Below are positions 44,801 to 56,479 of a DNA stretch of 64,000 bases, piece by piece. The stretch is from positions 124,001 to 188,000 of the forward strand of contig JARBJD010000028.1 in assembly GCA_033064195.1 (NCBI GenBank), given 5' to 3'. Position 1 is the first letter of the stretch. Each line of letters starts with the position of its first letter. The position numbers and the translations under genes are program-made. The notes beneath the pieces were generated by a model. The model was not told the origin of the DNA. It saw only the letters and a list, made by a program, of their open reading frames with translations, and did not search any database. This stretch comes from Blattamonas nauphoetae (lineage: Eukaryota > Preaxostyla > Oxymonadida).

Positions 44801-44859
44801 TATTAAGTTCTTTTCGAATAAAAACGGGTTTATATTTAAAAACGGGTTTGTGGAGGGTC
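41807..44859. mobile_element. 3.05-kb TA-flanked element carrying a coiled-coil gene
   Basis: The ends are GTGCCTCCACAAACCCG (41807) and, in reverse complement, GACCCTCCACAAACCCG (44859), with a further inverted match (TATAAACCCGTTTTTATTC) just inside. Each end is next to TA, which fits Tc1/mariner-type integration. No transposase is seen; the interior is a minus-strand coiled-coil protein gene. The left end starts three bases after the phosphoesterase stop codon (TAA, then TA|GTGCC), so the element forms the 3' flank of that gene. Confidence 0.65.
42213..44371 (-). pseudogene. Coiled-coil protein gene with several in-frame stops
   Basis: The 5' part (44371-about 43930) encodes helical segments (KEFSEKTLIRTFTQVVAALL), with a frame change near 44190. 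From 43887 a single frame runs on, interrupted by TGA at 43627-43629 and TAG at 43216-43218. It is rich in heptads (LVEVERQRSADKAKYEKEL, LTERDTLKANLTATNQSLDE). An intron from about 43008 to 42914 ends TTCCCTTCAG. The tail (LSFEVSSLLAQNAELEHLLS, then the basic PSMTPRKQRSKRNMQPV) crosses a TAG at 42525-42527 and ends at 42213. All three stops are one C-to-T step from Arg or Gln codons. Probably a cytoskeletal-type coiled coil; family not recognised. Confidence 0.55.
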
Positions 44860-44963
44860 TATAAGACCATCTGACGCTTGCTGTTCAACACCCATCCTTA
44901 TTCTCGTCACACAAAAACGAATCAGGAATGACGGAGTCGAGGAACGATATGAAATGAAAGCAC

Positions 44964-45543
44964 ATGTCGGATAAACCAGAAACTCCAACCTCATTTCTCA
45001 CGTATTTCATTGCGGGATGTTCAATTCATTGCAGAACATTCTCTTGTCTTGATTTGGAGGATGGATTGAGAGTCGAAGCTGAGTTGGAGTATGCGAGAAC
45101 GGTGTGTCGTAGCATCAACTTGGCAGGCGGTCATATCCTCAACTTGATACCTTCAAGTTTGTCGTTTCGATTTTCATCATCTCTTCAGATGGCCCATTTG
45201 TACTATCAAAAATGAAACTTCACTCGCTGTGTATGAGGATGCTGTGTGTCCCGTTCTCTCTCATTTCTTCAGTTCTCATGTTCCAGCATCTATGTCCTCC
45301 GTGCTGGAGTTTGTGAAAAGACTTGTGTGTCTGTCAACGATTGTGAATCGGATGATGATAGTGCGGTTTGGGATGGTGGACATTGTCTTTCGAATAGTGT
45401 CGGAATCATCGTTTTTGGAGGACTACGAAAACGGGATTTGTGTGATTGGGATTCTCTTTCGTTCAATTTTTGATCAAAGTCACCAACTCGAAATGGTCTT
45501 CCACGATTTCTCTACACTTCCATCCCGAACTGGGCAAAAGTGA
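44964..45543 (+). pseudogene. Lineage-specific paralogous protein, fragment D
   Basis: Plus-strand exon-like pieces at 44964-45188 and 45272-45543 (the latter after a TTTCTTCAG acceptor) resemble the middle of members A-C: MSSVLEFVKRLVCLSTIVNR, then FGMVDIVFRIVSESSFL, comparable to SSKLFPRIIS and DILTIFQIVVKLS in A. The N- and C-terminal thirds are missing, so it is a fragment or an incompletely modelled gene. Confidence 0.4.
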
Positions 45544-45691
45544 ACACAACCCCATTTCGTGAAATTCTTAAATATCGCTTTTTGAAATGGTGTGAAATGC
45601 TATTTAAACAGCTTCATTCCATTTTTCTTACACACGGGTCCATCACTGCAAAGAATGGGTATTCGATTTCACAGAATTCGCTCCTCTTTGA

Positions 45692-48600
45692 ATGATAGAG
45701 ACTTTCTGTCTCATTATTTTAACAACTGCATCACATGAAGCAACTTATCTGCCTGACCTCATGGATTATCATCTTGATCGCGGCAAACTTTCAAGTGAAC
45801 CAAACGACGATATCCTGCATCTCTCTCCGGGTGTCTATGAACTCTTCGATTACCCGGTGATGTCCACGACGCTGAAAATGGAGGGAAAAACATCCGCAAT
45901 CACTAATCCAGACCTTGGACAAACACCGGTCTTCGACGAAATCGAAGACGATCGTTCAGAACATCCCAAACATTTTGCAAAAGCTAACATGGACACGTTC
46001 CATTCACTGTTCTTGTTTGATAATTCGACAATATCAATGAATCAGCTGATCTTTGACTGTGGATGTGAAGGGATGGCTTTCGCAAAAGTGACATCGTCCG
46101 AAGTGGTTGTGTCCTCAAGCAAGATTGTTTCGAACTCGAAACAGACACCATTTGTGATTGGAACTGGATCGGAAGAGGTTGGGAGTTCGATCAGTGTTAT
46201 TGATTGTTCTCACATCTCATCCTCTTCGATGGTTCTTCTTCCCCTGGTGAGCACATCCACGTGTCGCCCAACACCCCCACACGATTCATCATCAACGAAC
46301 ACACCCCCTCCGGACCCAATCTCTCCATTTCTGTCAGTTAGTGGAGTTGGTCTGGTTGTGTCAAATGTCGACCTTATTCTGGGAACAGGCCCTCTTCTGG
46401 ACTTTGGAACTCTCACCCAACATTCAACACGATCAACAGGGATTACTATCGGTGAGATATCAACAGTTCTTGTTGGGAGTGTTCTTCGAAATGTGACGTC
46501 GCATGACTGCGATGTTGATCGACTTGTTCTTCCCAATGGCCTATCTCAAAAGTTGGTTGGGACGTCAGTGACAGGAAGCACGTCACATTTGTATGGAACA
46601 GGGTGTCTGGATCTCAATCTATTTGGGAGTGTTGGTTGTGTGAACACATCCTTCTCGCACTGTTCGATGAACACCGAAAAGCCAGACGATCGCGACTCGT
46701 TTTTCTTCCCAAATTTGAAGAACAAGAGTCGCTACAGCTCTTTCACCACCCAAATCACTCTTTCACTCCACCTCTGCACATTCTCCAGCATGACTTCACG
46801 TTTTGACGGTTCATGTCTGAACGTGAATGCCGCACACGACGTGACACTCAGCGAGTGTTCGTTCAACTCCATCGATGGAGGCTTCGGTGGGACACTGCAA
46901 ATCGTTAGCAGACCGACAGGAAAAGGACGTCTGGCGCTCTCGCTCTGCTCTTTTGTGAGCTGCTCCAGCAAGGAGCTTGCTGCTGGTCTTATCCTCAAAG
47001 GATCATCTCTCCTCTCCATCCACCGATGCTTCTTCAAGAACCTGACAATGACAATTCCTGACACGTATTCAGGAGCTTTGTGGGTTGTTTCCACGACGAC
47101 AGCATCGATCAGCGAGTGTGTGTTCATGGAGTGTTCTTCCGACGAAGACCATGGATCAGCGGGAGCAGTTTTTGTTTTGTGGACCTCGCTTGAAATGGCG
47201 TCTGTTCAGTTCGTCGGCAATACAGCGCGAAAAGGAAGCGACGTACACATCGCTTCTGGCTGTGGGTCGCTGGCTGAGCTGAAGGAGCACGTTTCGGACT
47301 GTTACACTGACAAGCCCAACACGAGTCTGCATTTCTTTGAGTCCGGATTCCAAACAAGGATAATCAAACCATTTGGATCTGTGACAACAATCACAAATCT
47401 CCACTCCAAACTGTTCCCCACTCACTCTGATGCGATTCCTCAAGGAACAATTGAAGTTGAGACTGCAGATGATGTACAGGGGACGATGCTGCTGCTGCTC
47501 GACAGCACTAATCCAGACGATCCTAATTCAGAAAGCTCATCTCCACCAACCACCTGTCGTGTTGTCGCTGTCGACTTCCCCACTCCCTCCAAAACCGGAA
47601 CCAGCGATGTGTTGTCATTCGGAGACAACGAAAGACAGAAGTTCCCATCCACTTCTTCGCTTATCGCTGCATCCATCCCATCCACTCTGATCGACATTCC
47701 TTTTCCATCGCCCTCCGTCTCTCTTCCACCACCGCATGTTCGCAAGATCCTCTGCAAACCAGGAACTGGCTATGAAGTATTGGTCTCGCTGGAAGGATGG
47801 AGATTGGCTATGGGGGAGTACACAATCTTCTTCGAAGGGAGTTCCAGCCTCTCTCTGGCTGTCAGGTTCTTCGCTGGGGGGACTGGATTGACACCACAAA
47901 TCTCGTCGTCGGTGTCAGTTGGACCAGGCGGGGCAGACAGACGATTCGCATTGGGAAAGACGTACAAAGTGGACAGAATCATATTCAACTACCGTCCAGT
48001 GCTGATGAAGCCAAAATGGTTGCATCTCGTCATTCCGCCATTCACGACCACTTGCGTCATCGAAGTGAACAAGCTGAAAGGAGAGGATGATGGAACCTGC
48101 CGAGAACTTGACCGAAGATGTGGATCGATTGATGCTGAAACTTGTATTCTCCGAGATACTCTCCAAGACTCTTTCAATTTCGGACGATAATGAGGTGTTT
48201 GTGACGAAGGGAGACCTCGTTCGTCCATCGCTGATTGTTCCTGAGACATTCTCGTCGAGTCAGCTGGTTGTGATTTCTGTGTCGAATTCGTCGTTGTCAC
48301 TGACAGACGTGGATGCTCTGATTCGCTCTTCGTCACTCGACCTGAAGCTGGTTCGTGTGTCCTCAGGCAGATTCGAGTTCAGCAATGGAGTGATCACCTG
48401 CGAGCCATCATTCACAACCAACCCCACCATTCGTACCTCAAACAGTGATCTGTGTTCATGGACGACAGGAGCGATTGAGATTGTGGACTCGACAGCCGTG
48501 CTCACACGATGCAACCTGACCAACCTTCCACAAGGAGCCATCATTCAAAGAGGAGGGAATGTCACACTTGAAGAGGTGAATTTCCTGTCGAATGGACCAA

Positions 48601-49385
48601 CCAACAATGATTTCCCATCAGCTCGTCAAAACGTGATGTGCAGTGAAGATGGGAAGCTGTTGATAAAGGGACTGACAGGGGATGGTCGAAGCCCTCCCTT
48701 CCCTGGATCTGGGATCTCGGCTGATTCATGTGATGTTTTTACCAAAGTCACGAAAATGTCGATTCCATTGCTGGACACGTCCCGTTCGACAATCACTCGC
48801 GACAGAAAAACAGGAGATTTCGAAGTGGAACTGATTGGAAGCGGATTCCTTCCGTGTGGATTGAAGGTGGAACTGTTCAGCAGATTGGTCGAAAATGGCA
48901 CAGAAGTGTCAGACACTCTGGTTGTGGACACAAACACAGCATCGAACTTCACCGAAACCAGAATTGTGTTCAAAGTCACACCAAAACAGGTTGCCAATCT
49001 TTCAAAGAAACACGAATGGGGAGTGCGTGTCTGGAGCGGAGTCAGCTTCATTGAGACTCCTCTCAGTCTTCCACTGCAGGAGAAACGATCAGACTTGCTG
49101 TGGCTGATTCGTGCGATCATCTTGGTGGTTGTTGTGTTGGTAGGAGCCATTCCTACTCTCCTGCTGTTCTGGAAAAGCCGCTCGAAGAAACCAGTCGAGA
49201 AGAACGAGAGCAAGATGGACACTCCCAACGAAGCCAAGCCAACTGTCATCACAAAAGCTGCTTCTGATCAACCTGAACATGAAAGTGCAGTCGAACAAGC
49301 CATCCAACGTCAGACTGGTCAGACGAGTCGGGTGGACAGGAACTCGGAAGAAGGCAGTTGGAGTCACAATCGTTCCGGCCACTGA
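45692..49385 (+). CDS. Right-handed beta-helix surface protein 2 with C-terminal membrane anchor
   Basis: It starts MIETFCLIILTTASHEA (signal peptide). PbH1-like rungs span about residues 90-550 (VNTSFSHCSMN, LSLCSFVSCSS, ISECVFMECSSDED), followed by Ig-like segments, a second short beta-rich part (ALTRCNLTNLPQG-like rungs), one transmembrane helix (LLWLIRAIILVVVVLVGAI) and a charged tail. The frame of 45692-48190 and that of 48087-49385 overlap by 104 nt. Homology-type continuity passes from one to the other near 48090 (VNKLKGED to ENLTEDVDRL), so there is a single one-base frame change or sequence error. Paralog of the gene at 10.4 kb. Predicted type I surface protein, perhaps an adhesin. 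Confidence 0.7.
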
Positions 49386-49683
49386 CTTGGTTCGGATTGT
49401 ATAAATCGGATCGTTTCTGTGCTTACCCACATTCTTTGCGTCGTCTTATAGGCCCATCATCGTCATATTCTTTTTCCTAATCCACTATTTTCAGACAATG
49501 GAGACACGTCAGATCGACAGTTCGTCATGTTCACGAGTCCACATTTTGGACTTTACATCAGGAAAGAGAAAAACACAAAGCCGTGGTTGAATGTAATGGA
49601 AAAATTATGGCGATCGAGCATTGTTAAGTTAGTTATGGGCAAGATCTGAGTCAGACCTATTTCCATCGAAACAAATAAACTGT
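49386..49683 (+). promoter_or_regulatory. Spacer and presumed 5' region of kinase 1
   Basis: About 300 bp lie between the beta-helix stop and the kinase 1 ATG. They differ from the shared upstream sequence of kinases 2 and 3. No named motif is recognised. Confidence 0.3.
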
Positions 49684-52600
49684 ATGAGTGAAACTGTTAG
49701 TGTCCCACCGGGATGTATGCTCCTTTTCTTGTGTCATTTGCTCATCCATATCTTTGGTTCACTGTCAGATCGGTTCTTAAGAAACATCAACAGTGGAGGG
49801 TTCGGAAGTGTTGTGGAAGTTGAAGAAAACTCAACAGGAGAACATTTTGCGGTGAAGTTGGTGCGATGCATAGCAGATGAGGATAGAAAGAGGATTGAGC
49901 GTGAAGTTCATCGACTTCGAACTTTTGTTCATCCTCACATTGTGAGACTGAAGGAAGTATTGGCGATGGAGAACATGCAGGCGATTGTGATGGAACTGGG
50001 GGAACAGTCCCTTGCTCAGGTGGTGAAATCTCACTCGGAACGTGGAGTTCTGATTGATCGTCATGTTTGTTGATTTATTCTCTATTTTGTTCGTCTTCTC
50101 CCCCTTCCTTTCTTCCCTGCCTCTTTCTCGTTGACGTCATCTTGTGGCATCATTTTCATTCTCATTTTCATTTTCATGATTGATTTTCGATTTTGATGAT
50201 TGTTTGATTTGGATGTTGTTATTCAGATTGTCTATCAAGTGATGGTTGATGTTTCGTCGGCACTGTGTTTCATGCACAACGATGCTGGTGAACGGACAGC
50301 ACACGGGGACGTGAAATTGGAGAACATTCTTCTTTTTGGTGATGGCCATGCGAAACTGTGTTTGTATCTTCCTTCCTCTTTTCTTTCTCCTTCTTTTCCC
50401 TCTTTTCTCCACTTTCTCCTTTCCCTCTTCCATCTTCCTTCCAACCAATCCTTTTTTCTTTCTCTTCCCCTTTCTGTTCTGTGATGTGTTGTATTTTTGT
50501 GCTTCTCTGTTTCAGGTGATCTTGGAGCAGCAGAATCGGAAGATGTGAGCTCGACGCGTGGAGTGATGTCGATGCAATACGTGTCGCCGGAACGAATTGA
50601 AGATGGTGACGGTCGAGCGAGTGGATCATCGGATGTGTGGGCGTTGGGGATTGTTCTCCACTTTCTTCTTTTTGGGAAGTCGCCGTTCCGATCAGAGCAT
50701 GCAGTAGGACTGATTCGTGAGATTGGGTCATTCCAGCCGACGCAGATTGGGACGAGTTGTGGAGAGAAGGAACGAGCACTTCTGATTCGAATGTTGGATC
50801 CTGTTTGTCTTCCTCTCCTCTCTGTTCCTTTTCTTTCCTCATTTTTCCTCTCTTTCGATTATCCTTTTCTCTTCTCTCTCTCTCATTTTCTTTGTGTGTT
50901 TTTGTTGTGTGTTTAGGATTCTGGGTCTCGATAGACGAGCACACAACTTAAGGAATCGTCGATTCTGCGATGCTTGATCAACACGACATGGGCAGGATGG
51001 AAGTTGAGTGAGATGAAATCACGAGTGACGGAGCAAAGATTTGGAGATCTGCAAGACACCCTGCGAGCATCGGAAGCGAAAGTGGTAGAACTGACGACAG
51101 ACAAGGGAACACTCCAAAATCGATTGAATGAGGAACAAGCGGCCCGTCTGAACGATCGAAACGAACTGCGAGCATCGGAAGCGAAAGTGGCAGAACTCCA
51201 CAATCAACTGACAAACGAACATGAACGACTGAAAGAAGAACAAATTGCGAGACTGAGAGATCAAGACACTCTGCGAACATCGGAAGCAAAAGTGGCTGAA
51301 CTGACGACAGACAAGAGAACACTCCAAAGTCGATTGAATGAGGAACAAGCGGCCCGGTTGAACGATCGAAACGCTCTTCGAGCATCGGATGCGAAAGTGG
51401 CAGAATTGACACAAGGCATGAGTGTGTTCCAAAATCGGCTGAAAGAAGAACAAGTCGCGAGGCAGAAAGATCAAAACGCACTGCGAACATTGGAAGCGAA
51501 AGTGGCTGAACTGACGACAGACAAGAGATCACTCCAAAGTCGATTGAATGAGGAACAAGCGGCACGGCTGAACGATCGAAACGAACTGCGAAAATCAGAA
51601 GAGAGAGTGTCAGTACTGATGAAAGACATTCGATCTCTCACATTTCAATTACAGAATAAACAAACCGCAAGACAGACAGATCAAGACACACTGGAAAAAT
51701 CAGAAACACTTGTGAAAGATCTCCATTCTCAGCTGACGAAGACACTTGAACGACTGAAAGAAGAGCAAATTGCGAGACAGAAAGATCAAGACGAACTGCA
51801 AAAATCAAAAGCGACAGTTGTCGAACTGACGAAAGAAATTCGATCTTTCAACTTTAAACTTCAGAGTGAACAAGCCGCGAGACAGACCGATCAAGACACC
51901 CTGCGAGCATCGGATGCGAAAGTGGCAGAATTGACACAAGGCATGAGTGTGCTCCAAAATCGGCTGAAAGAAGAACAAATTGCGAGGCAGAAAGATCAAG
52001 ACACACTGCGATCATTGCAGGCACTTGTGGAAGAACTGCTGAATCAACAGAAGGAAGAACAAACTGAACGACAGGTCGAACATGTCGCAAGGATTACAGA
52101 AAGGGAGCACGAATTGCGGACACCTCAGGCAGAAGTGAGAGTTGGACAAGTTGTGAGAACAAGATTTGGAGTAAGTGGAAAGAGATACAGAGACACGAGA
52201 ACAGATATGGAAAGAAGAAGCAGATTCGGAGCCGATGCCATCGAATGGTTCTCATCTTTTGGATGGTCACTTTCTGGCTCGGTTTTCACTCGCACAAAAG
52301 GAATCTTTCCCACTCTTCTCTCGTTCTCGTTTGGGAAAGTGGTTGCTCGCTTCACATTCACTTTCCGACGAATCACAGATTGGAATCGCATTGGCATTGT
52401 CACTTCTTCACAAACTGAGAAAGTGAAGGAAGGACGATATTTCACAAGTATGTTGGGAGGAGCGGGATGGGACGTGTCTGAGCAAAACAGATCAGCTCAC
52501 CAGAATAACACGACATATTCGGAACGATCAGCGTGTGCAGCTGGGAGAGAGGGACATCAAGTGGTGTTGGAGGCAGATGGTCGAGATGGGAAGAGGACAC

Positions 52601-52776
52601 TTCGGCTGAGTCAGAACGGACAGACACAACCCACTTTCTTCTCCCGCATTCCTGTCCCCTTCAGATTCGCAATTGTTCTCAACAGAAGTGAGGATTCAGT
52701 TTCGATTGAATCAGTTGACGAACTAACACAACCAACACTGACAGGAGGAACAACCGAAATCAGAATGGATGAATGA
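49684..52776 (+). pseudogene. Kinase 1: Ser/Thr kinase + coiled coil + beta-sandwich, one in-frame stop
   Basis: The five exons are 49684-49714, 49769-50064, 50227-50359, 50516-50802 and 50917-52776. Intron positions and phases are the same as in kinases 2 and 3. The kinase domain has NSGGFGSVVEV (Gly loop), FAVKLVRC (Lys), HGDVKLEN (catalytic loop with Gly in place of Arg of HRD), LCDLGAAE (DFG-like) and SPER (APE-like), plus SDVWALGIVLHFLLFG. A TAG at 50932-50934 stands where kinases 2 and 3 have TTG (Leu) in SRLTSKQL, so translation would end after the kinase domain. The long exon 5 encodes about nine 35-residue coiled-coil repeats, then a SPRY-like beta-sandwich (VVLEADGRDGKRTLRLSQNG). 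Confidence 0.75.
51045..52080 (+). repeat. Coding tandem repeat of 105 bp (35 residues)
   Basis: About nine imperfect units of the type LRASEAKVAELTTDKRTLQS + RLNEEQAARLNDRNE are present. 35 residues equal five heptads, so each unit extends the coiled coil without a phase break. Some units are nearly the same at DNA level (TTGAATGAGGAACAAGCGGC occurs three times), indicating recent unequal exchange. Kinases 2 and 3 have only a short, non-repetitive coil. Confidence 0.85.
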
Positions 52777-53328
52777 CAAAACAAAAGACCGTCGACTGGT
52801 TTGAATCGCAGCTGATTGTCTTAAGAATGGAAATAGAGTTCGAAACGGATTGAGCTGTTCTCTTCTTTGGTGGGCTGGATGTGCGAATCGCATGGCTTCA
52901 GGACGTGGCCTGTGGAACAACTACTCGCTTTGACAACATGATTCCCAAAATGAGTGTTTCTCGTGTCCAACATCGTTCGTGTGACGATCCTCTTTTCGTT
53001 TCAGTTCGCTCGTTCTCTTCGTCTTCTCGATTCACCTTTCTCCATTTCTTTCTTTATTTACGTTCATTCCTCCTTTCTTTCTCGTTCTCTCAGACAGAGT
53101 GTGATGGACAGAAGACAAAATTGTTTCTGAGTGAGAGTGATGGAAGCAACAAGGCCAGAAGTGACACGTTCTTCATTGATCAACCAAAAAATGCAATCGC
53201 CTCTGCCCCATCGACATCATCTCAATTGTCGCCGCAGATAGCAGCTGCACCAGACTCGTTGTGTGGACAAATCAGAGACATAATTCAACTTTCTTGATTT
53301 GAAAGATCAAACCGCTGAAAATCTCTTC

Positions 53329-53883
53329 ATGACTGTTCTTCTCACAGAATCTGATAAAGCTGAAATTGTTGATCGATTCATTCGCTACTGCAAAATCGAC
53401 ACTCAATCCGACGAGAACGTCGAAAAGTGCCCATCGACAGAGAAACAATTTGACCTTGCAAAGCTTCTCGCGTCCGAGCTTGAACAGCTTGGCCTGAAAG
53501 CAGAAGTGGATGCCCACTGCTTTGTGTATGCGACATTGGAAGGAAATGCTCCCTCTGAGGGCGAACTCGGACTGTTAGCCCACATGGACGTGTCACCAGA
53601 AGCCCCAAGCGCAAATGTCTCTCCTGTCATCCGCAAGAACATCACAGGTGGGGATATCGTCCTCTGTGAGGATATTGTGATTCCTGGCTCTCAGCTGGAA
53701 TTCTACAAAGGACAGGATATCATCACTACTGATGGAAAGACACTTCTTGGCGCTGACGACAAGGCTGGTATTGCAGCGATGAAGCAAATTCACAGTGTCT
53801 ATCAAAAAGAGACGATTCTGGAAGAATCAGGACTTCTTCGCTTTCAGGGGATGAATGGCACTGAAAAGTTATATAATACATAG
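53329..53883 (+). pseudogene. pepT: Peptidase T relic 1 (N-terminal 150 residues)
   Basis: From MTVLLTESDKAEIVDRFIRY to GKTLLGADDKAGIAA it is almost identical to the intact gene at 60980 (for example a single A/C change near 53395). It keeps LLAHMDVSP and GADDKAG. It then breaks into unrelated codons (MKQIHSVYQKETILEESG) and a stop at 53883. All later metal and catalytic residues are missing. The break continues directly into the leader of kinase 2, so the truncation and the kinase promoter were created by the same rearrangement. Confidence 0.85.
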
Positions 53884-54014
53884 AAGAAGAACAGTGTAGA
53901 GAGAAACATGACTTACATTGAGAATGCAATGATGTGTGTTTCGATGGAGACCTGAGAATCGAGTTTTGGGCACGATCTCCCAAAGATCATTTCATCTCGA
54001 AACAAACTTGATTG

Positions 54015-56290
54015 ATGAGTGGTTCTGTAAGTGCTCCACCGGGATGTATGTTCCATTTCTTGAATTACATGATGCTACATTGTCGCCCTTCCTTCCCAGA
54101 TGGATTGGTTCGTCACATCAACGATGGAGGATTTGGGACGGTGATTGAAGTGTCGGAAAACACAACAGGAGAGCATTTTGCGGTGAAGATGATGCGATGC
54201 ATGTCGCGGAAAGACGAGGAGCGAATCGGGCGAGAAGTGCAACGACTCCGAACTTTTGGTCATCCGAACATTGTGGGACTGAAGGAAGTAGTGAAGATGG
54301 AGAACATGCAGGCGATTGTGATGGAACTGGGAGGACAGTCGCTTGCTCAGGTGGTGAAATCACACTCGGAACGTGGAGTTCTGATTGATCGTCATGTTTG
54401 TCGATTTCCTTGCTATTTTGATCGTCTTCTCCCCCTTTCTTTCTTCCCTGCCTCTTTCTCGTTGACATCGTGTTGTGGCATCATTTTCATTCTCACTTTC
54501 ATTTTCATGATTGATTTTTGATTTTGATGATTGTTTGATTTAGATGTTGTTATTCAGATTGTCTATCAAGTGATGGTTGATATTTCGTCGGCACTGTGTT
54601 TCATGCACAACCACCCGGATGGACGAACAGCACATGGGGACGTGAAATTGGAGAACATTCTTCTTTTTGGTGATGGCCATGCGAAACTTTGTTTGTTTCT
54701 TTCTTCATCTTCGCTTCCTCCTTCTTTTCTATTTTTCTTCTTCTTTCCGACAATCAGTTTTTCTTTCTCTTCCCCTTTCTGTTCTGTTCCATGATGTGAT
54801 GTGTTTTTGTGTTTCTCTGTTTCAGGTGATCTTGGGGCAGCAGAATCGGAAGATGTGAGCTCGACGCGTGGAGTGATGTCGATGCAATACGTGTCGCCTG
54901 AACGAATGGACGATGCTGAAGGTCGAGCGAGTGGATCGTCGGATGTGTGGGCGTTGGGGATTGTTCTTCACTTTCTTCTTTTTGGGAAAGGATTGTTTTC
55001 GGGTCAAACGATGATCAAGTTGGCCCGCGAGATTGGGTCATTCCAGCCATCGCAGATTGGGACGAGTTGTGGAGAGAAGGAACGAGAATTGCTGATTCGA
55101 ATGTTGGATCCTGTCTGTACTCCTTTCTTCTCCACTTCTTTCCTCGTTTCTCCTTTCCTTCTGTTCTTCTCTCTCCCTCATTTTGTGTCTGTGTGTGTTT
55201 ATTGTTCGTTTAGGATTGTGGGTCTCGCTTGACGAGCAAACAACTTGTTGAATCGTCGATTCTGCGATGCCTGATCAACACGACACAGGCAGGATGGAAA
55301 CTGAGTGAGATGAAGTCAAGAAGACCTGATCCGAAAGTGGCCGAACTGCAAAATCAACTGAAGAAGAAGGAAGACGAAAATATTCAGCTTCGAAATCAGC
55401 TGAGCAAGGAACAGGCCGACAAACTGAAGGAATGGGATCGAAGTTATAATCTCCAATCTCAACTGATCACTGAACGAACGATAAGACAGAAGGAACAAGA
55501 ATCTCTCACAAAGGAACGTGGGCGTTCTTATCAGCTGCTGGAAGAACTACTGCAAGTACGAATGGAACGTGAAGAGGTAGAGCAAGAGTTGTTCGAACTG
55601 TTGAGGATGTTGGTCGAAAGGGAGCAACTAAGCCAGCCAAAAATGAAGGATGGGAATGATTATGGTAGGATGAGAACAGAACAGCCGATCGTTCGGCGGC
55701 GACCGGAGAGAGCAACAGAGCGAGTTCTGATACGCAAATTCGGAACAGATGCGATCTTATCTTTCCCAACAGATGGATATTTGAATTCTGGCTCAGCCTT
55801 CACTCGCACGGGAGGAAGCTTTCCCACTCTTCTCTCGTTCTGGATTGGGAAAGTGGTTGCTCGATTCACTTTCACATTCACACGAATCACAGGTTGGACT
55901 GCAATTGGCATTGTTGATTCTTTTCAGACTGAGACAGTGAAGAAGGGACAATATTTCACAACAGTGTTGGGAGGAGCGGGATGGGTTGTGAGTGAAAAAC
56001 ACATCTCTGCCCGTCAGCACGGGAAGGAGTATTCATCCGGAACAGCGTGTGCAGCTGGGTGGAACGGACAGCGAGTGGTGTTGGAGGCGGATGGTCGAGA
56101 TGGGAAGAGGACACTTCGGCTGAGTCAGGCTGGATGGACACAACCCACTTTCTTCTCCAACATTCCTGTCCCCTTCCGATTCGCAATGATACTCCACGGA
56201 TTATTCGATGCTGTTTCGATTGAATACGTTGAAGAGCTGGAAGAACCAGCACTGACATGGGGGACAACAGAAATTCGAATGGATGAATGA
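54015..56290 (+). CDS. Kinase 2: Ser/Thr kinase + coiled coil + beta-sandwich, intact
   Basis: The exons are 54015-54045, 54100-54395, 54558-54690, 54826-55112 and 55214-56290 (introns 54, 162, 135 and 101 nt, all GT-AG), giving 607 residues with no stop. The kinase has NDGGFGTVIEV, FAVKMMRC, HGDVKLEN, LCDLG and SPERMDD. A coiled coil follows (VAELQNQLKKKEDENIQLRN), then a beta-sandwich: LPTLLSFWIGKVVARFTFTF-like strands, GGAGWVVSE, LEADGRDGKRTLRLSQAG and IPVPFRFAMIL. That domain resembles SPRY/B30.2, an inference from strand pattern. Exon 1 is only 31 nt and intron 1 can be read through in frame. The catalytic Asp and Lys are kept, so activity is possible; HGD in place of HRD is unusual. Confidence 0.85.
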
Positions 56291-56479
56291 CAACACCAAA
56301 CACAGTCAACATGCCTGAATCGCAGCTGATTGTGTTCAGAATAACATTGGAGCTGGATTCGGATCGAGCTCTTCTCTTCTTTTGTGGACTGGACGTGCGA
56401 CTTGGATGGCTTCAGGACGTAGCATGCAAAGGTGATGTGGACGTCACCAAAAACGGTATATATCCAGGAACAATGTGAC

